Shown: piece by piece, positions 52,701 to 62,939 of the stretch
Layout: every line of letters begins with the position of its first letter
How positions within the stretch are numbered: the first letter of the stretch is position 1
DNA from: Symbiodinium natans
Taxonomy: Eukaryota; Sar; Dinophyceae; Suessiales; Symbiodiniaceae
Direction: 5' to 3'
Assembly: GCA_905221605.1 (NCBI GenBank)
Contig: CAJNDS010002507.1
Location: 106,501-170,500, forward strand
Length of the DNA: 64,000 nucleotides
The notes under the pieces: generated by a model
Databases searched by the model: none
Seen by the model: only the letters and a program-made list of their open reading frames with translations
Told to the model about the DNA's origin: nothing
Made by a program: the position numbers and the translations under genes

Positions 52701-54497
52701 TCACTCCGCGGCCTCTCCTTCAGCGGCCTCCGTGCCGCTGGAGGTGCCCGACGTGCTCGACGAGTCCTCTTGTGGGTCCTCGCCAGTCTCCCTCCGCACG
52801 CGCCGTTTACAATCACGACAAATGGCATCAATCTGAGCGCCGTCAACGACATCATGATATGAAACAGATCTACACTTAAAGGGCTTGACATAACACTGAC
52901 CATTGAGGTGGAGCCTTCTGAAACCGGTGTGCTTTGAAACAGTGATGAAATACTTGGGCTGCGTGGGGGCAGCGCTTTGACTTCCAACCTTGGGCTCATG
53001 CACTGAAACCAACTCCTCCTCTTCGGCACCGGGAATGAAGGTCGGCCATTCCCCACCCAAGCGTGGAGCGCCAGGCAGTTTTCGCAGGATGTCATGATGC
53101 GCTCGCACTTGGGCACCATTCTGATCGAGAAGGTTCATAGCTTCAGCCAAACGATCTAAAGCCTGGTGCTCAAGGTAGGGGCGAGGCTTGCCAGTGACCA
53201 ACGTCTTGGCGACCAAGTCTTGCACGCGCTGCACCACTTCACGAGATGTGCGCACATAGTCAGCTGAACCCCCAGCCGAGCCAATGCTCCATCGCCCCAG
53301 GAAATCTCGGTCTGGCTTAGGCACCCCTAATGCTGCTGCCAAAGAAGCAAGCCAGTCACGCAATGCATGGGCAGTAATATATGACTCTAAGTGGTTTGGA
53401 TACAGCCTGACTTGCAGATTGAGAACCCACTGCCCGTTGGGCCTCCTTAGAGGACCCCGAAGATTGGCCAAAACATGCCGTAGGTAAAGCGTCAGTGCAG
53501 AAGGGTCGACAGCTCTCCCAGTCGACCCACTCCAGTCATCCTTTGCTTCCAAAACAAGATAGTCACGAGGCTTGCTAAAAGTAGTCCAGATGGCTAGGCC
53601 CTCAGAAAGCCAATCGCACCCAGTTAGACTCGTTTCCCGCGCCACAAAGATCTTGATGTCGCGTACTCGACGGTCTGGCCCCGTGGTCTTCGTCTTTCCC
53701 AGCGTGGCACTGAAGCCAACTCCATTTAGCAACATACTCTCGGGAAGCAGACCCTGCACATCGTCTGCTCGAAGGCTGCACCAGAGCATCAAAAGGAAAA
53801 CCCAAGCCATTGCACGGAAGTACAGCGGGAGCGTCTCCTGACAGACTGATAACTCCAATGCCACAACAGTAGCCACGGTGGGTAGCTCAGCTGGCTTCCT
53901 TGGCGGATGCGCAGCTACCAGATCTGATGTGATGCTTCTCAGTGTAGCAACCCAAAGTGTGTCACCTGAAAGAAGCTCTGAATCCCGTACTTTGCCTGCA
54001 GACTCAAGCACTGTCAGCGCAGCTTGTAAGGCATCTAACGCGGTCTTCCCGCAACCAGACTCGTAGAGCTCCTCCGCGTACTCCACAAGATCGCCAGCTC
54101 GTTGCGGCCAGTGGTAGCCTTTCGTAGTCGCTGACCAGTCACGAAATGGTTTCCATGCTCTGTACCGATTCCGAAGGGTCTTGCTCCTTCTTGTACCAAA
54201 CAGACGCTTCCACCCTGCTTCTGGAGATGCTAAAGCAGCGATTTCAGCGACCACTGGGAGCTGTGCCTCCCTCACGAACCCACCAAGCAACACAGCAAAG
54301 CGAACTCGAGACTCACTTTCTTTGCGAGCCCTCTCAGAAGCATCCTGAAATTTCAAAGCTGCACGCTCTTTCCTCTGAAGTGACGGCAGCAACGCCAAAG
54401 GTTGATCTGAAACAAGCTTTGTATAGGCCGCCTGCAGAACTGACGTTCCAACGCTCTTGCCCTGAACCAGACTTCCGTGGAGATCTTGCAAGGACAT
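52701..54497 (-). CDS. E2 tyrosine recombinase (integrase)
   Basis: 598 residues from an ATG at 54497. Catalytic residues: Arg243 (CSLRADDVQGL), His377 and Arg380 (TAHALRDW), Trp403 (LGRW) and Tyr414 (SADYVRTS); a Lys at about 268-270 (GKTKT) fits the catalytic Lys. Residues 100-200 form the core-binding domain. C-terminal region 515-570 holds a Cys/His cluster (HLNGQC...C...CRDC), a possible zinc site. It overlaps a short upstream ORF by 145 nt in another frame. Being the 5' gene of the element is unusual beside E1. Confidence 0.88.
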   Translation of the reverse strand: MSLQDLHGSLVQGKSVGTSVLQAAYTKLVSDQPLALLPSLQRKERAALKFQDASERARKESESRVRFAVLLGGFVREAQLPVVAEIAALASPEAGWKRLFGTRRSKTLRNRYRAWKPFRDWSATTKGYHWPQRAGDLVEYAEELYESGCGKTALDALQAALTVLESAGKVRDSELLSGDTLWVATLRSITSDLVAAHPPRKPAELPTVATVVALELSVCQETLPLYFRAMAWVFLLMLWCSLRADDVQGLLPESMLLNGVGFSATLGKTKTTGPDRRVRDIKIFVARETSLTGCDWLSEGLAIWTTFSKPRDYLVLEAKDDWSGSTGRAVDPSALTLYLRHVLANLRGPLRRPNGQWVLNLQVRLYPNHLESYITAHALRDWLASLAAALGVPKPDRDFLGRWSIGSAGGSADYVRTSREVVQRVQDLVAKTLVTGKPRPYLEHQALDRLAEAMNLLDQNGAQVRAHHDILRKLPGAPRLGGEWPTFIPGAEEEELVSVHEPKVGSQSAAPTQPKYFITVSKHTGFRRLHLNGQCYVKPFKCRSVSYHDVVDGAQIDAICRDCKRRVRRETGEDPQEDSSSTSGTSSGTEAAEGEAAE

Positions 54498-54718
54498 GCG
54501 CCTCTGACGTTTTGCTGCAGTGCGCCCATCTCTTGTCTCCAGTCATCTAACTGCTTCCCAAATCTCTTAACCAAATCATCCCCCAAATTAGGCTCAACAG
54601 CCTCCAGAAGTTCGCATGCTTGTTGAAAGTCATCGAACGCACACCATAAAAGGTCAACGCGTTGAAAGTCTCTCTGCAGCAGCGCTCTGATGTCTAGAGG
54701 CAGATCTGGCCACTCCAT
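54353..54718 (-). CDS. E2 short first ORF, probably the N-terminus of the recombinase
   Basis: 121 residues from an ATG at 54718, 40 bp inside repeat A1. MEWPDLPLDIRALLQRDFQ and the acidic helical part after it look structured, while the last third (after about residue 75) is likely out of frame. It overlaps the recombinase ORF from 54497, which lies in a different frame. Either the two are expressed by -1/+1 frameshifting into a longer recombinase or the ORF is a small leader protein. Confidence 0.5.
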   Translation of the reverse strand: MEWPDLPLDIRALLQRDFQRVDLLWCAFDDFQQACELLEAVEPNLGDDLVKRFGKQLDDWRQEMGALQQNVRGACPCKISTEVWFRARALERQFCRRPIQSLFQINLWRCCRHFRGKSVQL

Positions 54719-54757
54719 TGTACCTATGGTAGAGCTGCTAGCGAAGCGGCCCCATCC

Positions 54758-55001
54758 TAACTGAAAATCTAACGGGGCTGACCACTGAGACTGAGAAGCG
54801 AGCGCGGAGCAAGCATGAACCATCACAAGGAAGAAATTGCGCAAACTCACAGATACTGAAAACAAAAATCGGAATATCAGAAAACCGAAAAACATCACCG
54901 AGGCATAAAAGCCAGCATGACAAGACGTAAATCACAACCAGCCCACCCCCCCCTCAGTCGTCCCCCTCCGTACAGCTCAACAGGGCGGAGCCCGGTATCG
55001 C
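54758..55001 (-). repeat. E2 terminal repeat A1 (5' end)
   Basis: 244 bp, two mismatches from 46794-47037. It carries the 5' end of the element on the minus strand. Confidence 0.92.
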
Positions 55002-55555
55002 AAGTGCGTACGAGGCTTGCGAAGTGGACTGTGGCCTGAAAGGAAGGGGTGGGGCTTCGCGTTCACTGTCACTGCGACTACTTCTGCCATTACTGGACAA
55101 CTATGACAAACATAACGACCTGCACCTGCAAACAACACGACAATTAAATGCTTAAAGCGCATCGGAGCAATTCACAAGGAATTCAAAACTTTCAAGCAGA
55201 AAATCCAGCCAATGCTCAAGCAAGCCGCTCTCTTGTCGCCCATACACCCGCGACAATGCCATCTATGCCTGTGTGGCAACTCACTTCTCACTCATTCTCG
55301 CCTTAGGGGTGCGGTCAACCCGTTCCTCGACCATGAGGAGAGTTTTTTAAAGCTTCTCGGGGCATCGGAGCAATTCACAAGGACTTCAAACCGCAAGAAG
55401 GTACGAAGCAATGCTTTTGCTACCAGAATATCTGTTTCTTGACCCCGCCAGATTCTGCGTTCAAAAAACCTTCTTTTGGCCCCGATCTTTTCCAGCCCCG
55501 CTCTGGGGCTGAGAAAAAGACTTTTATTTTCCCATTGACATTGAAAATCTTTTCC
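55002..55555. other. Flank of E2, no gene seen
   Basis: A 27-bp near-repeat (GCATCGGAGCAATTCACAAGG...) occurs at about 55158 and 55362. Nothing else is supported. Confidence 0.4.
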
Positions 55556-55557
55556 TA

Positions 55558-55567
55558 GTCGTAGTAA

Positions 55568-55659
<92 letters not shown>

Positions 55660-55914
55660 TAGTAGTAGTAGTAGTCGTCGTCGTCGTGTAGTAGTTGTTG
55701 TAGTAGTACGTAGTAGCAGTAGCAGTAGCAGTAGTAATTGTAGTAATAGTAGTAATAGTAGTAATAGTAGTAATAGTAGTAATAGTAGTAATAGTAGTAA
55801 TAGTAGTAATAGTAGTAATAGTAGTAATAGTAGTAATAGTAGTAATAGTAGTAGTAGTCGTAATAGTAGTAATAGTAGTAATAGTAGTAATAGTAGTAAT
55901 AGTAGTAATAGTAA
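55558..55914. repeat. TAG / TAGTAA triplet-repeat tract
   Basis: Runs of (TAG)n followed by (TAGTAA)n with a few interruptions. Open in several frames purely by composition. Confidence 0.97.
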
Positions 55915-56327
55915 ACAAAACACAAGCCCACAAGGTTTCTGCCCTTAACATCCAAAACCTATACCTACCCTTTAATCCAAACGATCTCTACCCTTAAACC
56001 CTAAGCCCTAAACACCACATCTCCTCTGCAAGCCCACCAAAAGCACGACACGCTGTGAATACCGGTGTTTGCCTAGGTACTGAAAATGCATCTGCAAAAA
56101 TTGGCGCCTGTAAGGGAACGTTTTTGCGGCCCGAAAACACTGTAATCCCGATGTTTTCCTCCTGCGCGTAAAGTAGTTGCAAGTAGTTTCCCGCAGTTTT
56201 TACACGTCCGTTTTTCGTCTCCGTAAACGTCCGAAGCCACAAAACACTGTAAATACCGATGTTTTCGTGTCTTGACACGAAAAATGCACGCCAATAATCC
56301 TCTGCGATCAAAAAAAAACGTGACGCC

Positions 56328-56328
<1 letters not shown>

Positions 56329-56415
<87 letters not shown>

Positions 56416-56439
56416 CGTAGTAGTAGTAGTAGTAGTAGC

Positions 56440-56491
<52 letters not shown>

Positions 56492-56498
56492 TAGTAGT

Positions 56499-56567
<69 letters not shown>

Positions 56568-56620
56568 TAGTAGTAGTAGTAGTAGTAGAGTAGTAGTAGT
56601 AGTACTAGTAGTAGTAGTAG
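56329..56620. repeat. (TAG)n triplet-repeat tract
   Basis: About 290 bp of TAG units with single interruptions, followed by a G-rich stretch (56655-56733, TGGGGG runs) that could form G-quadruplexes. Confidence 0.97.
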
Positions 56621-56869
56621 CCATGCGCGCTTTCTGGCGCCTGGTCTTTCCTGCGGGGGGGGTGGGGGGTGGTGGGGGTGGTGGGGGTGGGGGGTGGGGG
56701 GGGGGGGGGTGGGGGGGGGGGGGTGGTGGCTTAAATAGGGTCTATTTGGAAGCTGAGACTCGGGTTTTTAGACTAACCAATGCGTCTCCACGAGAGTATT
56801 CTTGGAAGCTGAGAGTGGTGTTTTTGTGTGGTAGATACAAAGGAAAGGGCATAAGAAAGTAGCGAAAGG

Positions 56870-59710
56870 AGCTCCTCAATTCCCTTCCTTATCTCCTATG
56901 CTCTTTTCTGTATTCATTGCAACAGGAGAATACAGGAAAAGGGCCTCCATTCCCCTCTTGTTCTTCCTTTCTTGTGTTTTTGTCATTTAAAGGGGAACAG
57001 GAGAAGAGAAGGGAAAGAGAAGGAGAGAGGAGAGATAAAAGGAAGACAATTTTAATGGGAAGAGCCAAGAAAAGAATAGAAAAGAGAGATGAACAAAGAA
57101 GATGGAGAGACAAAACAAGGCGCAAAGAAAATGGCACTCTTCTTTATCTATCCTCTCTCCCTTCTCTCTCCCTTCCCTCTTTCTTTTCGAAACAGAAAAA
57201 CGAAAAAGGAAGAACTTGAAAGGAGAAGGGTAAGGAAAAGAGCAGAAGAGACAGGCCGAAAAGAGGGATATGATGAAGTATGGGCAAGGTCCACGCGCAA
57301 GGAGTCACTCTCTGCTTACCCTTCCACTGCTTTATCATACAAGTTCCTTTCTTGTGTTATATTAGTTAAAAGGTAACAGAAGGAGAGAAGGGCAAGGGAA
57401 GTGAGAGAGGAGAGACAACAAGGAGGCCATTTGAATTTTCTGGAGGGGTACTGAAAAGAAGAGAAGACACAATAAACAAGGAGACGGATAGCACTCTTCT
57501 TTATCTATCATCTGTCCCTTCCTTGTCTCTCGCTTTTCCCTCTATAATTAAAAAATAGGTGCCCTCTCTCCTCTTCAGGAAGCCCCCTTGCCCTTATTTT
57601 GCTAGCTTTCTGAAACGACAAGGAAAACAACACATAGAAAGAGAGGAAAGGAATGAAACAATAGGCAGTGGAGCTCTTCAGTGTCTTTACCTATCTCTTT
57701 TCTTCTTTTTCTTTTTAATTCAATAAGGAAAAGAAGCTTCCTTTGGTGTGATTTTGAGATTCAAAAGAGAACAAGAGAAGAGAAGGGAGAGAGAAAGGAG
57801 AGAGGAGAGATCAAAAGGAAACAATTTTCATGGGAAGAGCAATGAAAGTCATGGAAGAGAAATGAAGACAGGAGAGGGAGGTGCAAAATCAGGCAAAGAG
57901 AGGATGGTGCTCGTTTTCTTCTTTCCTCTCTTTCTTATCTTTCCCTTTTAAATAGAAAACAAAAGGAAGAACAATGAACATGTAAAGGAACCCATTTTCT
58001 TTTTCTGTTTGGGAACAAGGAAAAGAACAGAGGCGATAGGGCGAGAGGAGGGATTTGCTGCAGCGTGGGGAGGGTCTACGGACAAGGAGCCAACCCCGCT
58101 CACTTTCCCCATCCATTGGAAAAGAAAGGAACATGGCCTCCATTCCCCTCTTGTTCTTCCTTTCTTGCGTTTTTGTCATTTAAAGGGGAACAGGAGAAGA
58201 GAAGGGAGAGAGAAGGAGAGAGGAGAGACAAAAGGATTGCATTGTTAATGGGAAGAGCAAAGAAAAGAATAGAAGAGAGATGAATAGAGAAGAGGGAGAG
58301 ACAAAACAAGGCGCAGAGAAAATGGCACTCACTCTTTATCTATCCTCTCTTCCTTATCTCTCCCTGCCATCTTTCTTTTCGAAATAAGAGAACAAAAAGG
58401 AAGAACTATGAGAAGGAGAAGGGTAAGGAAAGGAACAGAAGAGATAGGCCGAGAGGAGGGGTATGACGAAGTATGGACCGGTCCACGCGCCAGGAGTCAC
58501 CCTCTGCTTACCCTTCCACTGCCTTATCATACAAGTTCCTTTCTTGTGGTTTATCAGTCAGAAGGAAACAGAAGGAGAGAAGGGAAAGGGAAGTGAGAGG
58601 AGATAACAAGGATGCCATTTTTCTGGAAGCGCAACTGTACCGGAATGTGGCCACAACAAGCAGGCCAGGGAGGCTCAGGCGGGGCAAGTCTCTCCCTAAT
58701 TAGAAAAAATCAACCTTGCTATTCACAGGTAGGCGCCCTTCTTCCTCTTCAGGAAATCGCCTTTCCCTTATTTTGTTATTTTGCTTTTTGAAGCGAATAA
58801 GAAAAACAACAAAAAAGAAGAGAGGACAGGGAATGACTAGGTAAAGAGAGGAGCTTTTCAATTTCCTCCCTATCTCTAATGTTACTTTTCCTTCTTGGGC
58901 GGGTGTCCTTTTTTCTTCCTTGAAGATGCAGAAAACTATCAAAAAGGACACCCGTTCCATCGCCCACAATTCCCTTCCTTATCTCCTATGCTCTTTTCCT
59001 TATTCATTGCAACAGGAGAATTCAGGAAAAGGGCCTCCATTCCTCTCTTGTTCTTCCTTTCTCGTGTTTTTGTCATTTAAAGGGGAACAGGAGAAGAGAA
59101 GGGAAAGAGAAGGAGAGAGGAGAGATCAACGGAACACAATTCTAATGGGAAGAGCCAAGAAAAGAATAGAAAAGAGAGATGAACAAAGAAGATGGAGAGA
59201 CAAAACAAGGCGCAAAGAAAATGGCACTCTTCTTTATCTATCCTCTCTCCCTTCTCTCTCCCTTCCCTCTTTCTTTTCGAAACAGAAAAACGAAAAAGGA
59301 AGAACTTGAAAAGGAGAAGGGTAAGGAAAAGAGCAGAAGAGACAGGCCGAAAAGAGGAATATGATGAACTGAAAAGAAGAGAAGACACAAGAAACAAGGA
59401 GACGGATAGCACTCTTCTTTATCTATCATCTGTCCCTTCCTTGTGTCTCGCTTTTCCCTCTATAAGTAAAAAAAAAAAAAAGCGCCCTCTCTCCTCTTCA
59501 GGAAGCCCCCTTGCCCTTATTTTGCTAGCTTTCTGAAACGACAAGGAAAACAACACATAGAAAGAGAGGAAAAGGAATGAAACAATAGGCAGTGGAGCTC
59601 TTCAGGGTCTTGACCTATCTCTTTTCTTCTTTTGCTTTTTCAAACAATAAGGAAAAGAAGCTTCCTTTGGTGTGATTTGAGAATTGAAAGAGAACAAGAG
59701 AAGAGAAGGG
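56870..59710. repeat. Purine/pyrimidine-skewed higher-order repeat
   Basis: A block of about 280 bp at 56881-57160 recurs nearly unchanged at 58971-59254, and part of it at 58130-58310. The block GCCCCCTTGCCCTTATTTTG...CTCTTCAG recurs at about 57584, 59506 and 60306. Units are rich in GGAGAGAAGGG and TTTATCTATC. No coding potential is credible. Confidence 0.85.
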
Positions 59711-59799
59711 AGACCCGGGCTCGTAATTTAGTATTGAGGGGGAGGCCCGGGCTCGTGATTTAGTATCGGGGAATTTAAAAAATCAATTTCATTTCAATG

Positions 59800-60215
59800 T
59801 CCAGGGGCCCGATTTGGCCAAATTTTGCCGGGCAAAATTTGGCCAAATCGAGCCGCGCATTTCTCATCGCGTACGACGAGCAGCCTGATTAGGCCAAACT
59901 TTGCCCGCAGACTGCCCGGCAAAATTTGGCCAAATCGAGCCGCGATAGTTTAAATAATTTCGGGCCTCCAGAAAAGCGCGGCTCGATTTGGCCAAATTTT
60001 GCCGGGCAGCCTCCGGGCAAAATTTGGCCAAATCGGGCTGCCCTTCGTATGCGATGAGAAATGCGCGGCTCGATTTGGCCAAATCTTGCCCGGAGGCTGC
60101 CCGGCAAAATTTGGCCAAATCGAGCCGCGCCTTTCTGGAGGCCCGAAATTATTTAAACTATCGCGGCTCGATTTGGCCAAATTGTGCCGGGCAGCCTCCG
60201 GGCACTTTTGGCCCC
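59800..60215. repeat. Large palindrome made of GATTTGGCCAAAT units
   Basis: The segment from about 59917 to 60195 is an imperfect inverted repeat centred near 60055: each arm contains GTTTAAATAATTTCGGGCC, a CCTCCAGAAA-type stretch, and two GATTTGGCCAAATTTTGCC blocks. The block GATTTGGCCAAATC is itself palindromic. Part of this unit is repeated from 60512 on, 800 bp further. Confidence 0.85.
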
Positions 60216-60714
60216 CCCCCTTTTCGGATTTAAATTATTTAAATTATTTAAATGATTTAAATTATTTAATTCCAGGGTGGAATTAAATAATGTTAATAAT
60301 TTAAAGCCCCCTTGCCCTTATTTTGCTAGCTTTCTGAAACGACAAGGACAACAACACATAGAAAGAGAGGAAAGGAATGAAACAATAGGCAGTGGAGCTC
60401 TTCAGTGTCTTTACCTATCTCTTTTCTTCTTTTTCTTTTTCATTCAATAAGGAAAAGAAGCTTCCTTTGGTGTGATTTTGAGATTTAAAAGAGAACAAGA
60501 GAAGAGAAGGGAGACCCGGGCTCGTAATTTAGTATTGAGGGGGAGGCCCGGGCTCGTGATTTAGTATCGGGGAATTTAAACAATCAATTTCATTTCAATG
60601 TCCAGGGCCCCGATTTGGCCAAATCTTGCCGGGCAAAATTTGGCCAAATCGAGCCGCGCATTTCTCATCGCGTACGACGAGCAGCCCGATTTGGTTTTCC
60701 AGAGCGCCACTGCG

Positions 60715-62550
60715 GGCCCGGCAAATTTCGACCCGCAAAGTTGTTCCTACCCTGTCCCGTTTTGTGTGGTATTTGCAGGACTTTTCCAGGGTGCCAAGGG
60801 AATCCCGGCAAATTTTGACCGGCAAATGTTGTTCCTACCCATTCCCGTTTTGTGTGGCATTTGCATCACTTTTCCATGGTGCCAAGGGGATCCCGGCAAA
60901 TTTTGACCCGCAAAGTTGTTCCTACCCTTTCCCGTTTTGTGTGGTATTTGCATCACTTTTCCAGGGTGCCAAGGGAATCCCGGCAAATTTTGACCCGCAA
61001 AGTTGTTCCTACCCTTTCCCGTTTTGTGTGGCATTTGCAGGACTTTTCCAGGGTGCCAAGGGAATCCTGGCAAATTTTGACCGGAAAAGTTGTTCCTACC
61101 CTTTCCCGTTTTGTGTGGTATTTGCAGGACTTTTCCAGGGTGCCAAGGGAATCCCGGCAAATTTTGACCGGCAAAGTTGTTCCTACCCGTTCCCGTTTTG
61201 TGTGGTATTTGCATCACTTTTCAAGGGTGCCAAGGGGATCCCTGCAAATTTTGACCGGCAAAGTTGTTCCTACCCTTTCCCGTTTTGTGTGGTATTTGCA
61301 TCACTTTTCCCGGGTGCCAAGGGGGTCCCGGCAAATTTTGACCCGCAAAGTTGTTCCTACCCGTTCCCGTTTTGTGTGGTATTTGCATCACTTTTCCCGA
61401 GTGCCAAGGGGATCCCGGCAAATTTTGACCGGCAAAGTTGTTCCTACCCTTTCCCGTTTTGTGTGGTATTTGCATCACTTTTCCAGGGTGCCAAGGGAAT
61501 CCCGGCAAATTTTGACCCGCAAAGTTGTTCCTACCCTTTCCCGTTTTGTGTGGTATTTGCAGGACTTTTCCAGGGTGCCAAGGGAATCCTGGCAAATTTT
61601 GACCGGAAAAGTTGTTCCTACCCTTTCCCGTTTTGTGTGGTATTTGCAGGACTTTTCCAGGGTGCCAAGGGAATCCCGGCAAATTTTGACCGGCAAAGTT
61701 GTTCCTACCCGTTCCCGTTTTGTGTGGTATTTGCATCACTTTTCCAGGGTGTGAAGGGGATCCCGGCAAATTTTGACCGGCAAAGTTGTTCCTACCCTTT
61801 CCCGTTTTGTGTGGTATTTGCATCACTTTTCTAGGGTGCCAAGGGAATCCCGGCAAATTTTGACCGGCAAAGTTGTTCCTACCCGTTCCCGTTTTGTGTG
61901 CTTGCATTCACTTTTTTCTTTACTTTTCCCCGAGAGCGCCAAGGGATCCCGGCACATTTTGATGACCGGCAAGTTTTTCCACCCTTTTCATCCCTTTTTG
62001 TGTGGTATTTGCATCAACTTTTCTAGGGCCAGGGAAATCCCGGCAAATTTTGACCGGAAAGTTGTTCCTAACCTTTCTCCCCCCGTTTTGTGTGGTATTT
62101 GCAGGCCTTTTCTATGGTCCAAGGATCCACACAAGTGACAACAAAACAAAAAACTAAAAAAGAAATGATTCCGCCAAGTTTTTTCCTACCCTTCCCCGTT
62201 TTGTGTGGTATTTGCCTCACTTTTTTTCCGGGGTGCCAGGGGAATCCCGGCAAATTTTGACTTCGGCCAAATTTTTCCTACCTCGTTCCCGTTTTGTGTG
62301 GTATTTGCAGGACTTTTTCCAGGGTGCCAAGGGATCCCGGCAAATTTTGACCGGCAAAGTTGTTGCCTAACCCTTTCCCGTTTTGTTTGTAATTTGCATG
62401 ACTTTTCCAGGTCCAAGGGGCAAAATCCCGGCCAATTTTGACCGACAAGTTGTTCCTACCCTTTCCCGTTTGGTGTGGTATTTGCATCACTTTTCCCGGG
62501 TGCCAGTGGATCCCGTCCAATTTTTGAAAAAAACCGGCAAAGTTGCTCCC
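60715..62550. repeat. 87-bp tandem satellite array
   Basis: About 14 near-identical units (60715-61905), each with CAAAGTTGTTCCTACCC, CCCGTTTTGTGTGG and GGGTGCCAAGGG, then about seven diverged units to 62550. Since 87 is a multiple of three, all frames that lack a stop in one unit stay open, which produces spurious long reading frames. Units alternate between GCAGGACTTT and GCATCACTTT variants, suggesting a higher-order pattern. Confidence 0.95.
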
Positions 62551-62599
62551 TGGCCCCCGCCTCCTGGCCCCAAGAAGCAATGAAACATAATAAACAGAT

Positions 62600-62930
62600 G
62601 CCGGATGAAGCAGAATTAACGCAGATCATTAAGATATGAAGATGATGTAGATGGATTAAAGATGAAATGATGAAGATGAAAGATGATGAGAATGATGATG
62701 AAGATATGAAGATGAAGATGAGAGATGAAGCTGATTGGATCATTGATGTCAAGGATGCACATGAAACAGCCTTGAAAACAACCGTGGAGATGAGAGAGAT
62801 GATGGGTATGATGAAAAAAAGTGATGAAGATTTTGTCATGAAGATATGAATGATAAGATATTAAGATGATGACGAATAATGAAGATATGATGAATGATGC
62901 TGCTAGGAGAGATGATGATGATTATGAGCT
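62600..62930. repeat. GATGA(A)-rich low-complexity tract
   Basis: Imperfect repeats of GATGAAGATGA. No gene. Confidence 0.85.
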
Positions 62931-62939
62931 GATTGAGGG

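Larger units (their letters stand above)
46486..55001 (-). mobile_element. E2: complete tyrosine-recombinase retrotransposon with dioxygenase and methyltransferase modules
   Basis: Minus-strand order: A1 (55001-54758), ORFs, B1 (47301-47038), A2 (47037-46794), a 44-bp spacer, B2 (46749-46486). B1 and B2 (264 bp) look identical; A1 and A2 (244 bp) differ at two bases. This is the same split-direct-repeat design as E1 but with unrelated sequence. Gene order is recombinase, gag-like, methyltransferase-like, then dioxygenase-RT-RNaseH, so the recombinase is at the 5' side whereas in E1 it is at the 3' side. No target duplication is seen. The gag frame is shifted, and two in-frame stops separate gag, methyltransferase and polymerase. 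Confidence 0.92.

Noticed and set aside
55292-56624. Frames encoding long Thr, Tyr, Leu or Ser runs
   Set aside because: Translation of TAG/TAA triplet repeats in all frames; no other sequence content.
60626-61834. 402-codon open frame and several long frames on both strands
   Set aside because: Product of the 87-bp satellite: the unit length is a multiple of three, so every stop-free frame stays open.
60715-62550. Possible CRISPR array
   Set aside because: Units are contiguous with no unique spacers, and the genome is eukaryotic.
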